In this document: piece after piece, positions 22,162 through 30,899 of the stretch | Numbering within the stretch: position 1 is the stretch's first letter | Layout of the letters: every line of letters starts with the position of its first letter | Origin: an uncultured Muribaculaceae bacterium | GTDB taxonomy: Bacteria; Bacteroidota; Bacteroidia; Bacteroidales; Muribaculaceae | Reading direction: 5' to 3' | Assembly: GCA_947176745.1 (NCBI GenBank) | Contig: CAMWRV010000014.1 | Location: 1-54,150 of the forward strand | Length of the DNA stretch: 54,150 nucleotides | Notes under the pieces: generated by a model | Database searches by the model: none | Told to the model about the DNA's origin: nothing | The model's input: only the letters and a program-made list of their open reading frames with translations | Made by a program: the position numbers and the translations under genes

Positions 22162-23493
22162 ATGGCGTCAATGAGTGTGTCCGACAGGACATATAACGAG
22201 ATTCGGTTTCCGGAATCGCGTCCGGTGGGTGCGGACGTGGTGATGCTTTGCATAGGTGCGGTGCTGCTTATGCTCAAGTCTCACCGCATACTGTACGTGC
22301 GGTTTATCTCCGATGCTGTCATTTACCCGTTTGCTCTTGTATGCTTTATAGTCTACATTGCATATAACTACAGGAAACTCGAGAGATTCACTATCTTCAA
22401 GGCATTTTGTGCGCTTATTCTGACAGTGATCTTTTTCTATGACTATATGCTGGTCCATGCGGCTCAGTACACGCTGATATCGTTTCTGAGAATAGGCACG
22501 ATAATACTGGGCAGTGTCCTGTTGCTGCAGGCTCCGCTTGATGACAAAAGCACGGTTTACCGGTCATTCAAGGTCACGGTCGAGGTCATAGTGCTTATCG
22601 GACTGAGCGGATGGATACCTTTCCTCTGCGGTGTGGATCTGCCTCACTATCAGGATACGAAAGACAGGTTCTACATGCACCAGATCTACTATGTCTTCAA
22701 CACGTTCGCGATCAACAGTGCGGCTGATCTCTACAGATTCTGCGGCCCTTTCCTTGAGCCGGGGCACCTCGGCACGATGAGTGCGTTCCTGCTGTATATC
22801 GACGGGTTCAACCTTAAGAGATTCGGCAACATAATCCTGTTTGTGGCGATTATCATGTCGTTGTCGCTCGCGGCATACGGTCTGATGGTCGGAGGCGTGA
22901 TACTTGTCCTGTTCCAGAAGAAAAACTGGTTTGCGCTGATTGCAATGGTGGGTATATTCATCGGTCTCGGAATCGGTGCGGCCGCATGGCTGAACGGCGA
23001 CAACGTACTCAACAGAGCCATCGTATCGCGCCTTGAGGTGACCGAAGACGGCGAGATCGCAGGAAATAACAGGACAACAGGTTTTTTCGACGCCTCCTAC
23101 GACAAGTATCTGAGAAGCGACAAGACACTGCTCGGAGTCGGGCGTGACGCATTCGGCTCGCAGTCAGATAGCTCCGACAACATCACCATGGGAACAGCGG
23201 GCTACAAGAGATATTTCTACCTGCGCGGAATAATCGGTTCTGTGTTGATAATGGCCTTCATCCTGATCTATTCTTTCAGATACCGTTCGTGGAGATCGTT
23301 CGGATTCCTGATAGTCTATCTGGTCGCGAACTTCATACGCGATTATCCCACCAAAGAGATATGGATGTATCTGTTCATAATGGCTATGCCGCTGCTTCAG
23401 GACAGGCAGTGGAATCCATGGAAGAAAAACAAGGATCTCACCGTAACGGCATCGCCCGGAGAAGTCCGGAGCGGAGCTGACACCGGAGTTTGA
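22162..23493 (+). CDS. O-antigen polymerase/ligase-like membrane protein (Wzy-like), first copy
   Basis: A 443-residue protein with about ten hydrophobic helices and a large loop in the middle, the layout of Wzy polymerases. The loop carries YRFCGPFLEPGHLGT, an Arg-containing segment common in this group, and a second loop near NNRTTGFFDASYDKY. It starts directly after the serine hydrolase stop. Sequence conservation in Wzy is low, so the call rests on topology and context. It would polymerise repeat units brought over by the first flippase. Confidence 0.75.
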   Translation: MASMSVSDRTYNEIRFPESRPVGADVVMLCIGAVLLMLKSHRILYVRFISDAVIYPFALVCFIVYIAYNYRKLERFTIFKAFCALILTVIFFYDYMLVHAAQYTLISFLRIGTIILGSVLLLQAPLDDKSTVYRSFKVTVEVIVLIGLSGWIPFLCGVDLPHYQDTKDRFYMHQIYYVFNTFAINSAADLYRFCGPFLEPGHLGTMSAFLLYIDGFNLKRFGNIILFVAIIMSLSLAAYGLMVGGVILVLFQKKNWFALIAMVGIFIGLGIGAAAWLNGDNVLNRAIVSRLEVTEDGEIAGNNRTTGFFDASYDKYLRSDKTLLGVGRDAFGSQSDSSDNITMGTAGYKRYFYLRGIIGSVLIMAFILIYSFRYRSWRSFGFLIVYLVANFIRDYPTKEIWMYLFIMAMPLLQDRQWNPWKKNKDLTVTASPGEVRSGADTGV

Positions 23494-23503
23494 ACAATCA
23501 GCT

Positions 23504-24643
23504 ATGGCAGTACTTCATCTATGCATGGATCATAATTTTGTCACGGATTCGCGCCGAGTGTTCGAGCGTTATTATCCGGGTCAGAATCTTTATCTTGTCA
23601 ATAGCTCGACACAGGAACTTAAAATGATTAAGGATCCATTGGGATTTGAGATTCTTGATCTGTATGACAGGGGCAACTACGCTACTGTCCGCGACCTTTG
23701 CATGAGTCACGGAGTCGACAGAATTGTCCTGCACGGCATGCGCGACTACATGTTGCCATTGCTGAGGTTTCTGAAGAAATCGTTCGGTTTCAAGGTCTTC
23801 TGGATTTTCTGGGGCTATGAATTGTATGAGACTCTCTGTTATGAAAAAGGCTACCGTCTGCTTGACGAGAGATTCTCGATATTCGACAGACTTTTCTATT
23901 ATACTCCCAATCGATTCTCGAAAGCATTGCGTAAACTTACAGCCAATTACCGTCCCGGAGCGTTTGCCGAACTGTTCGGCATGATAGATTACTTCTGTTT
24001 CTGGAACAAGCGTGATTACGATTTGCTGAAAGAGAATTTTAAAACCGGAGCTAAATTCCGTTTCTTCGCATACAGTGCTAACGAAACCGGTCAGCAGCCT
24101 GAATCTCTATTCAGGCTGAGAGAGCGCAAGACCACATGCGTACAGATAAATCACCAGGCCTCGCTTTTCGGCAATCACAGCACTGTTTTCAAGCGTCTTG
24201 CGGAGATCGATCCGACTAACTCTCTGACAAAACTCGTGCCGCTTTCATACGGTCACAGGCTTATCAGGGAAAGAACGCTCAGAATCGGAAAATCGATGTT
24301 TGGCGATAAGTTCAGACCGGTTCTGGGCTACATGCCGCAATCCGAATATTTCGACATGCTCGACAAGGTGGATGTCGCTATCTTCGGGCAAAGGAGGCAA
24401 GAGGCCTCAGGAAATATAATCCAGTTGCTCAGAAACGGGGTGAAAGTGTTTCTGCGCAATGACAACAACCTTCTCTATTACTACCGGGAGAAGGGATATC
24501 TGATTTTCTCGTTCGAAGATGACCTGAAGGACATCAGGTCGGTAGAAGCGCTTTCGATCGAGGAACAGCAGCACAACAGAGACTGCTTCATGCGGAATCG
24601 GTTGTATTACGATAATTTCATGCCGTCGCTTTTCAACCAATGA
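23504..24643 (+). CDS. Glycosyltransferase resembling WecF (TDP-Fuc4NAc:lipid II transferase, GT56)
   Basis: A 379-residue protein that resembles WecF of enterobacterial common antigen in order and spacing of motifs: FWIFWGYELYE (WecF has a similar FW-x-x-WG-x-x-LYE), VPLSYGHR, and YMPQSEYFDMLDKVDVAIFGQRRQEASGNI. WecF adds 4-acetamido-4,6-dideoxygalactose from its dTDP form to a lipid-linked sugar. The dTDP-sugar-type aminotransferase and the GNAT protein upstream would fit supply of such a donor. The exact sugar is inference; membership in the WecF-like group seems fairly safe. Confidence 0.72.
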   Translation: MAVLHLCMDHNFVTDSRRVFERYYPGQNLYLVNSSTQELKMIKDPLGFEILDLYDRGNYATVRDLCMSHGVDRIVLHGMRDYMLPLLRFLKKSFGFKVFWIFWGYELYETLCYEKGYRLLDERFSIFDRLFYYTPNRFSKALRKLTANYRPGAFAELFGMIDYFCFWNKRDYDLLKENFKTGAKFRFFAYSANETGQQPESLFRLRERKTTCVQINHQASLFGNHSTVFKRLAEIDPTNSLTKLVPLSYGHRLIRERTLRIGKSMFGDKFRPVLGYMPQSEYFDMLDKVDVAIFGQRRQEASGNIIQLLRNGVKVFLRNDNNLLYYYREKGYLIFSFEDDLKDIRSVEALSIEEQQHNRDCFMRNRLYYDNFMPSLFNQ

Positions 24644-24674
24644 ACAGAGGGCATTACATCAGGACAAGATTGAT

Positions 24675-25319
24675 ATGAAAGAAATTGCAATATATGGCGC
24701 CGGCGGCCTTGGTCGTGAGGTTGCGGCGATGATTGACAATATCAACCACAAGACACCAACCTGGAAATTCATCGGCTTTTTCGATGACTGTGTCAAGGCC
24801 GGCACCGCGGTCTCGCATTTCGGTCCTGTTCTCGGCGGACAGGACACGCTCAATTCTTGGCCCTCGCCGCTCTCGATAGTAGTATGCATAGGGAATCCCC
24901 GCACACTCCAGAAGATAGTGGACGGAATAGACAATGATAAGCTTGATTTTCCCAATCTGCTTTCTCCGGATTTCGTAGTCGAGGACTCCGAAACATTTGT
25001 AATGGGGAAAGGTAATATTGTCAAAAGCAACTGTCGCTTCACCTGCAACGCGACAGTGGGCGACTTCAACATAATCAACGGTTCGGTCGGATTCGGCCAT
25101 AATGTGACAATCGGGAATTGCAATGTTTTTATGCCTGGAACACGAATTTCAGGCGAAACAGAAATAGGGAACCGCAATTTATTCGGAAGTATGTCGTTTG
25201 TTAAACAGTGCCTCAGGATCGGAAACGACATAACGCTCTCTCCGTTGTCGCCATTGCTCACAAGGCCGAAAGACGGGCATACCTATATGGGGAATCCCGC
25301 AAAGATTTTAAAATTTTAG
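24675..25319 (+). CDS. PglD/NeuD-family sugar acyltransferase
   Basis: A 214-residue protein with the two-part architecture of PglD and NeuD: an N-terminal Rossmann-like nucleotide-sugar domain (EIAIYGAGGLGREVAAMI) and a C-terminal left-handed beta-helix of hexapeptide repeats (about 115-205, IVKSNCRFTCNATVGDFNIIN and following). PglD acetylates UDP-4-amino-4,6-dideoxy-GlcNAc in bacillosamine synthesis; NeuD acetylates sialic acid. It lies just before the first ACP gene, so an acyl-ACP donor is possible. PglE-, PglF- and PglC-like proteins occur downstream. Confidence 0.8.
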   Translation: MKEIAIYGAGGLGREVAAMIDNINHKTPTWKFIGFFDDCVKAGTAVSHFGPVLGGQDTLNSWPSPLSIVVCIGNPRTLQKIVDGIDNDKLDFPNLLSPDFVVEDSETFVMGKGNIVKSNCRFTCNATVGDFNIINGSVGFGHNVTIGNCNVFMPGTRISGETEIGNRNLFGSMSFVKQCLRIGNDITLSPLSPLLTRPKDGHTYMGNPAKILKF

Positions 25320-25342
25320 CTAACCAACACGTAAATATATAA

Positions 25343-25573
25343 ATGGAACTACAGGAATTTATAGCGAACTTCGCCGCACAGATGGATGAGACAGATCCCT
25401 CGGAGATCACAGCTTCGACTGCATTCCATGATCTTGAAGAATGGTCGTCGCTTTCAGCTCTCTCCATCATAGCTATGGTTGACGAGGAATATGACGTGAC
25501 ACTCCGGGGCGATGACATGAAAAATGCCGTCACGGTAGAGGATCTGTTCAATACCGTCAAATCAAAACTCTGA
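25343..25573 (+). CDS. Acyl carrier protein, first copy
   Basis: A 76-residue acidic four-helix carrier protein. The phosphopantetheine attachment site is in EEWSSLSALSII: the usual Asp-Ser-Leu reads Ser-Ser-Leu, with the carrier Ser following the replaced Asp. The third-helix region DEEYDVTLRGDDMKNAVTVEDLF is typical. It is followed by a ketoacyl synthase gene only 7 nt away, and a second ACP-synthase pair repeats this order at 29586-30898. It is therefore a dedicated carrier and not the fatty-acid AcpP. Confidence 0.85.
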   Translation: MELQEFIANFAAQMDETDPSEITASTAFHDLEEWSSLSALSIIAMVDEEYDVTLRGDDMKNAVTVEDLFNTVKSKL

Positions 25574-25580
25574 TCGCCCG

Positions 25581-26624
25581 ATGGCATTTCTGCGGTTTAA
25601 CGGCATACGCGTGGCCGGCGTCGCGGCGTGTGTTCCCGAGCATGTGGAGCCCACGGTCTCGACCAGCACGGCCTATGACCGTGAAGCCTATATGGCGACG
25701 ACAGGCATAATCGAGAAGCGTTGGTCCAACGAGTTCACCGCTTCCGACCTGTGTCAGGCCGCTGCGGAGAAACTTCTTGAAGAACTTTCATGGGAGCGCG
25801 ACAGTATAGATGTGCTCATCTTTATTTCTCAGACTCCTGATTACATACTCCCTGCCACATCGTGTGTGCTTCACGGCAAACTCGGTTTCCGAAAAGGCTG
25901 CATGTGTCAGGACATATCGCTCGGATGCTCAGGCTGGGTCTACGGTGTGACCACCGCCATGTCGCTGCTTCAGAGCGGCGTCGGGATGCGCCGGGCCATC
26001 GTTCTTTCAGGCGATGCCCGCAAGGCTGCTTATGAAGAACCTGACCAGCTTTTCGGATACGCCGGCACAGCGACTGCGATCGAATTTGATCCTGACGCAG
26101 TGACGTCACCCATCTATAGTGAGGTCGGCACCGACGGCACCGGCTACGATGCGATAATTCGCCCGCAGGGAGGAACACGCAATCCGATTGACGAGCATAC
26201 ATTCGATCTCGTAGAGTGCGAGGACGGACGTATGCGTCACGGCATGCAGACACGCATGAAAGGAATGGATGTCTTTGCTTTCGGCATCACCACGGCACCC
26301 AAATCTATAAAGCAACTCGCCAAGACTGCCGGATTCGACTATCAGGATTACGATTATTTCCTCTTTCACCAGGCCAACCGCAAGATGAACGAGGTCATCA
26401 GAACCAAGCTTAAGCTCCCTGAGGATAAAGTGCCTTATTCCATGACTTATTTCGGCAACACATCGTCAGCCTCTATTCCCCTGACTCTCGTCACGCAGTT
26501 GCGCGACAAACTGACTGGAACCTGCGCGCGCTTGATCGGCTGCGGTTTCGGAGTGGGGCTTTCATGGGGAACAATCGCTTTCGAGGCGGATCACATAGTA
26601 GTGCCCGAACTGATAGAACTTTAA
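25581..26624 (+). CDS. Beta-ketoacyl-ACP synthase III (FabH-like), first copy
   Basis: A 347-residue FabH-type condensing enzyme. The triad is complete: Cys in ISLGCSGWVYG (about 117), His in FLFHQANRKMNE (about 258) and Asn in YFGNTSSASIP (about 288). FabH enzymes join an acyl-CoA or acyl-ACP starter to malonyl-ACP. Placed between a private ACP and two reductases, it could make a short 3-ketoacyl-ACP for later reduction. It could also use a different starter; the substrate pocket cannot be judged here. Confidence 0.88.
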   Translation: MAFLRFNGIRVAGVAACVPEHVEPTVSTSTAYDREAYMATTGIIEKRWSNEFTASDLCQAAAEKLLEELSWERDSIDVLIFISQTPDYILPATSCVLHGKLGFRKGCMCQDISLGCSGWVYGVTTAMSLLQSGVGMRRAIVLSGDARKAAYEEPDQLFGYAGTATAIEFDPDAVTSPIYSEVGTDGTGYDAIIRPQGGTRNPIDEHTFDLVECEDGRMRHGMQTRMKGMDVFAFGITTAPKSIKQLAKTAGFDYQDYDYFLFHQANRKMNEVIRTKLKLPEDKVPYSMTYFGNTSSASIPLTLVTQLRDKLTGTCARLIGCGFGVGLSWGTIAFEADHIVVPELIEL

Positions 26625-26633
26625 GACGCAAAG

Positions 26634-27380
26634 TTGGAAAATCCCTTTTCTTTGTCAGGTAAGACCATATTGGTCACCGGGGCTTCCTCCGGCATAGGAC
26701 GTGCCGCGGCAGTATGGTGCTCCAGACTCGGCGCGACGCTTGTCATAACGGGTCGCAACGCGGAGAGGCTTGACGCCACTCTTTCGGATCTCCACGGAGA
26801 TGGACACCGCTGTCTGACATGCGATCTCGCTGTGACGGAAGAAGTGGAGAGACTTGTAGCGGAAACCGATTCGCTCGACGGAGTTGTGCTTTGTGCCGGT
26901 ATAGGATTCACACTTCCTTTCCAGTTCGGCACGACAGCAAAGATTGCGGATGTGATGTCGGCCAATTTCTTTTCGCCGACGGAACTACTCAGACTGTTGG
27001 TCAAGAAAAAGAGACTCAAAAGAGGTGCGTCAGTCGTTGCTGTTTCTTCAATGGGCGGCACTCATTTCTTCACTGTGGGCAACAGTGCCTACGGTGCATC
27101 GAAAGCCGCCCTCGAGTCGATGATGAGATTCGCGGCAAGAGAACTCGCGCCCAAAGGAATAAGAGTCAATACAGTCTTGCCGGCAATGATAGACACCCCG
27201 CTTATTCACCGTGGGACAGTCAGCGACGAGGAGCATGCCGCCGACGCGGCCACATATCCGTTGAAACGATATGGACGCCCTGAGGAAGTGGCTTATGCCA
27301 TAATATATCTCCTTTCCGATGCCGCGGCATGGGTCACCGGAACAAGTATGGTGATCGACGGTGGCAAGAGTCTGGTTTAG
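26634..27380 (+). CDS. SDR-family oxidoreductase, first copy (TTG start)
   Basis: A 248-residue short-chain dehydrogenase/reductase. It has the cofactor motif TGASSGIG, SSMGG (catalytic Ser) and YGASK (catalytic Tyr and Lys). The usual NNAG reads LCAG. The start is most likely the TTG at 26634 (TTGGAAAATCCC, read as MENPFSLSGKTILVTG), because no in-frame ATG lies upstream of the Rossmann motif and the resulting N-terminus matches relatives. It follows the first ketoacyl synthase by 9 nt. A 3-ketoacyl-ACP reductase role is likely. Confidence 0.84.
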   Translation: MENPFSLSGKTILVTGASSGIGRAAAVWCSRLGATLVITGRNAERLDATLSDLHGDGHRCLTCDLAVTEEVERLVAETDSLDGVVLCAGIGFTLPFQFGTTAKIADVMSANFFSPTELLRLLVKKKRLKRGASVVAVSSMGGTHFFTVGNSAYGASKAALESMMRFAARELAPKGIRVNTVLPAMIDTPLIHRGTVSDEEHAADAATYPLKRYGRPEEVAYAIIYLLSDAAAWVTGTSMVIDGGKSLV

Positions 27381-27402
27381 ATATTTCAATCAATAGACAG
27401 GA

Positions 27403-28140
27403 ATGATTCTGAAAGACAAGGTCTGCGTTGTTACCGGTGCCGCCCAGGGCATAGGCAACGCGATCGCAAGAAATATGCTTGAGGAGGGCGCCGTGGTTTA
27501 CGGCTGCGACCTCGGTGAAGGATCCATGGAGACACTCGTGTCGGAAAACGGGCGTTTCCATGCGTTGTATTTTGACGTGACCGACGCTCAGGCTGCCAAA
27601 GCCGCCATGATGCAGGTCAAGAAGGAGCAGGGTCGCATCGACGTGCTTGTAAACAACGCCGGCGTGGTCTTCAACAAGAAGATCGGCATGATAGTCCGCG
27701 AAGAGACCGAACTTATGTTCCGGGTCAACGTGATCGCGGTCATCGAGATGACGCAGCTTGTTTCGCGCATCATGGCCCGTATGGGCGGCGGAGCTATCGT
27801 CAACATCGCATCGGTCACGGCAGTGCTCGGCTCGGCCGGACAGGCGGCCTACTCCGCAACCAAGGGCGCAGTCATCGCTTTCACAAAATCCGCAGCCAAG
27901 GAACTTGCGCCGCAGGGTGTGAGGGTGAACGCCGTGGCTCCGGGAATAATCCACACCGAGCGGTTCGAGGAACTGTATGAAGCCTCGGGCGACAAGATCG
28001 ACACCCGTATCGGCCGCATCGCGCTCGGACGTCTCGGCACACCCGATGATGTGGCGCGCGCATGTTCGTTCCTCGCATCCGACAACGCGTCATACATCTC
28101 AGGCCAGATACTCGGGGTCGACGGCTGCGCGTCAATCTGA
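27403..28140 (+). CDS. SDR-family oxidoreductase, FabG-like, second copy
   Basis: A 245-residue classical SDR close to FabG in pattern: TGAAQGIGNAIA, VLVNNAGVV, NIASVTAVLGSAGQAAYSATKGAV with the Ser, Tyr and Lys in place, and PGIIHTE. FabG reduces 3-ketoacyl-ACP to the 3-hydroxy form with NADPH. Two consecutive SDRs between two ketoacyl synthases suggest two reductions, perhaps on different intermediates. No dehydratase or enoyl reductase gene is seen nearby, so the product may remain a 3-hydroxyacyl group; that is inference. Confidence 0.87.
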   Translation: MILKDKVCVVTGAAQGIGNAIARNMLEEGAVVYGCDLGEGSMETLVSENGRFHALYFDVTDAQAAKAAMMQVKKEQGRIDVLVNNAGVVFNKKIGMIVREETELMFRVNVIAVIEMTQLVSRIMARMGGGAIVNIASVTAVLGSAGQAAYSATKGAVIAFTKSAAKELAPQGVRVNAVAPGIIHTERFEELYEASGDKIDTRIGRIALGRLGTPDDVARACSFLASDNASYISGQILGVDGCASI

Positions 28141-28175
28141 GATAGTGCCTCTGAGACCCACAGAAACTGATATTC

Positions 28176-29579
28176 ATGCTGCTCGATTTAGACAAGATAG
28201 AAAAGGAGCGGACAGCGGTGCTTGATTCGGGCGGCCGCAGTCTGGTTTACGGCGATATCATCAGGCTCGGTGACACGATACGCGCCGCAGTGTCAGGGCG
28301 TTCGCTGATGTTCATCCTCACAGAGAACAATGCAGGAGGTGTGGCATGGGTTATGGCCTCGATATTGTCGGGGAATGTGCCCCTGATACTTAACGCTCAT
28401 ACCGATCCGGAACTCCTTGCGAATCTATGCGGCATATACCGTCCTCAATACATTTGCCGTCCCTGCGGAGTCGTATCTTCCGCCGAGACCGGCAACGGAG
28501 AGACCGTGGCCGAAACTTTCGGATACAGGCTCGAAAGCACCGGCAACGGCCCGTGCGGCCTGCATCCGGAGCTCAGCCACCTTCTTCCCACCTCCGGCTC
28601 GACCGGAAGCCCCAAGCTGGTCAGACACAAATATGACAACATCGAGGCGTCAGCCCTGAACATATCGACATTCTTCCGCCTCACCGAGCAGGACCGTCCG
28701 CTGATGGTGCTGCCCCTTTACTACACTATGGGGCTCTCGATGGTTTTCAGCCATCTGAAGGCCGGGGCGACAATTCTGATCACAGATCTGAGCATGACCG
28801 ACGCCGGTTTCTGGAAATTCCTCAAGGAGGAGCAGGCCACAAGCTTCACCGGAGTTCCGTTCAGCTACGAGATACTCGACAAGATGCGGTTCACGCGTAT
28901 GAAACTCCCTTCGCTGACGCTTCTCACACAGGGTGGAGGCAAGATGCCCCCCGAACTCAACATGAAGTTTGCGGAATACTGCCGTGACAACGGCAAGCGT
29001 TGGGTGGCAACCTACGGACAGTCGGAGGGCACAGCCCGCATGGCGTGGCTTCCCGAAGAATATGCCATATCCAAGGCCGGCAGCATCGGCATAGCGGTTC
29101 CCAACGGACGCCTGTCGCTGCGCGACGCCGACGGAAACGAGATCACCGGTTCACCGGCCACTGGAGAGATGTGCTACTCCGGACGCAACGTCACCATGGG
29201 GTACGCCACAACGCGTGCCGACCTCGCGCTCGGTGATGAACGAAACGGCTTCCTGCCAACCGGCGACATAGCCTATCGCGATGAGGATGGCTTCTACTAC
29301 ATAAAGGGGCGCATGGGGCGTTTCCTCAAGATATTCGGCAACCGTATCGGACTCGACGAATGCGAGCAGATCGTGCGTGCCGCCGTGACATGCGAATGCG
29401 CATGCACCGGCAGCGACGACCGGCTTGTCGTGTGGCTGACCGACACCGGGCAGGCTGACGCCGCCGCCGATGCCCTTGTCAGAGCTGTCAGACTGCCCGC
29501 TAACGTTATAGAAACGAGAATTATCGAAAGCCTGCCGCGCAACGAGGCCGGCAAGACATTATACAGCAAACTTAACTAA
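28176..29579 (+). CDS. AMP-forming acyl ligase (ANL superfamily)
   Basis: A 467-residue adenylate-forming enzyme, short for the family but complete. Core motifs are LLPTSGSTGSPKLVRH (P-loop, about 130-145), ATYGQSEGTARM (about 280), LPTGDIAYRDEDG (about 364) and the C-terminal Lys in NEAGKTLYSKL. It ends 6 nt before the second ACP, so loading a free carboxylic acid onto that ACP is the natural reading. This would let the second ketoacyl synthase start from, or accept, an unusual acid. Confidence 0.85.
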   Translation: MLLDLDKIEKERTAVLDSGGRSLVYGDIIRLGDTIRAAVSGRSLMFILTENNAGGVAWVMASILSGNVPLILNAHTDPELLANLCGIYRPQYICRPCGVVSSAETGNGETVAETFGYRLESTGNGPCGLHPELSHLLPTSGSTGSPKLVRHKYDNIEASALNISTFFRLTEQDRPLMVLPLYYTMGLSMVFSHLKAGATILITDLSMTDAGFWKFLKEEQATSFTGVPFSYEILDKMRFTRMKLPSLTLLTQGGGKMPPELNMKFAEYCRDNGKRWVATYGQSEGTARMAWLPEEYAISKAGSIGIAVPNGRLSLRDADGNEITGSPATGEMCYSGRNVTMGYATTRADLALGDERNGFLPTGDIAYRDEDGFYYIKGRMGRFLKIFGNRIGLDECEQIVRAAVTCECACTGSDDRLVVWLTDTGQADAAADALVRAVRLPANVIETRIIESLPRNEAGKTLYSKLN

Positions 29580-29585
29580 GAGCCA

Positions 29586-29825
29586 ATGAGTAATATCGAG
29601 ATATACAACGGGATTTTCACCGAGGTGTTCGGCGTATCGGCCGACGCTCTCGGCGCTTCTTTTTCAAAAGAAAACAACGACCAGTGGGACTCAGTGCACC
29701 AGCTTAGCCTCGTCTCTCTGGCCGAAGACAGATTCGACATCATGCTTGATCCGGAAGACATACTCGGATTCACATCCTATGAGAAAGGAATCGAGATAAT
29801 ACGCAATCAGGGTGTGGAATTCTAA
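29586..29825 (+). CDS. Acyl carrier protein, second copy
   Basis: A 79-residue carrier protein with the attachment site QWDSVHQLSLV, closer to the canonical Asp-Ser-Leu than the first ACP. The acidic helix region SLAEDRFDIMLDPEDI follows. It lies 6 nt after the acyl ligase and 14 nt before the second ketoacyl synthase. It is clearly different in sequence from the first ACP, so the two are not recent duplicates and probably serve different steps. Confidence 0.84.
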   Translation: MSNIEIYNGIFTEVFGVSADALGASFSKENNDQWDSVHQLSLVSLAEDRFDIMLDPEDILGFTSYEKGIEIIRNQGVEF

Positions 29826-29839
29826 ACCGGGTTTCTGCA

Positions 29840-30898
29840 ATGGCAAAATGGAGAATCAATAACGTCCGAATCGCCGGAGTGTCCGCCTGTGTTCCCGAGA
29901 ATGTCGTGGCCACGGGCGACATTGATATAATGACCCCCGAGGAGGCGGATACATTCGACCGAACGGTCGGAATACGCCGCCGCCACATCGCGCCTGATTC
30001 CGTATGCGCCTCCGACATGTGCGAGAAGGCCGCTGTCGCGCTGCTCGACAGCCTCGGATGGAGCCGCGATTCGGTCGATGTGCTGATTTTCGAATCGGTC
30101 ACAGGCGACTACAGGACTCCCCCCACGTCATGCCTGCTTCAGGACCGTCTCGGACTCCCCGACACCACATTCTGTCTCGACATGCCGATGGGATGCTGCG
30201 GATGCCTGTATGCCATAACGGTAGGGGGCAACATGCTGACCACAGGCAATGTGAAGCGTGCGCTTCTGCTCATCGGTGACACCGCTCTCCGCATGGGGTC
30301 GCTCAAAGACAAAAGCCGTGTGCCGCTCTTCGGCGACTGCGGCACAGCCGTAGCACTCGAATATGACGAAACCGCTCCCGAGATAACAGTCGATTTCCAT
30401 ACATACGGAAAAGGCTACGAGGCTCTGATGACACCCCACGGCGGGTTTCGCCATCCGATCACGCCCGAGTCTTTTGTCGAAGAGGATTTCGGAAACGGCA
30501 TAGTCCGCGCCCCGGCCCACACGCTCATCAACGGCATGAACGTCTTCTCGTTCGCCATATCGCGGCCTCCGCGTTCGGCCGAGGAGTTCATGGCCGCCGA
30601 GGGCATAGACCGCGACCGCGACATAGACTACTTCCTCATTCACCAGGCCAACAAGATGATAGTGGACCGCGTGGTGAAAAAACTGAGGCTGCCGGTCGAT
30701 AAGGTGCCATACAATCTTGAGGAATACGGCAATCTCGGAGGCGCGTCAATCCCCTCGCTTATGGTGACACGACTCCGCGATGAACTTTCGGAAGCTCCTC
30801 AGCGTCTGCTGATGTCATCGTTCGGACTCGGACTCTCGTGGGCCACGATGAGTGCCACTGTAGGTCCGGCGGTAATCCCACCTCTGCAATACATCTGA
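29840..30898 (+). CDS. Beta-ketoacyl-ACP synthase III (FabH-like), second copy
   Basis: A 352-residue FabH-type enzyme. The triad is kept: Cys in MPMGCCGCLYA, His in FLIHQANKMIVD and Asn in EYGNLGGASIP. The active-site segment has three Cys where the first copy has GCSGW, which marks it as a separate subfamily. Start MAKWRINNVRIAGVSACVPE closely resembles the first copy, so the two share ancestry. It ends one base before the second ATP-grasp gene and closes the acyl module. Confidence 0.87.
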   Translation: MAKWRINNVRIAGVSACVPENVVATGDIDIMTPEEADTFDRTVGIRRRHIAPDSVCASDMCEKAAVALLDSLGWSRDSVDVLIFESVTGDYRTPPTSCLLQDRLGLPDTTFCLDMPMGCCGCLYAITVGGNMLTTGNVKRALLLIGDTALRMGSLKDKSRVPLFGDCGTAVALEYDETAPEITVDFHTYGKGYEALMTPHGGFRHPITPESFVEEDFGNGIVRAPAHTLINGMNVFSFAISRPPRSAEEFMAAEGIDRDRDIDYFLIHQANKMIVDRVVKKLRLPVDKVPYNLEEYGNLGGASIPSLMVTRLRDELSEAPQRLLMSSFGLGLSWATMSATVGPAVIPPLQYI

Positions 30899-30899
30899 A

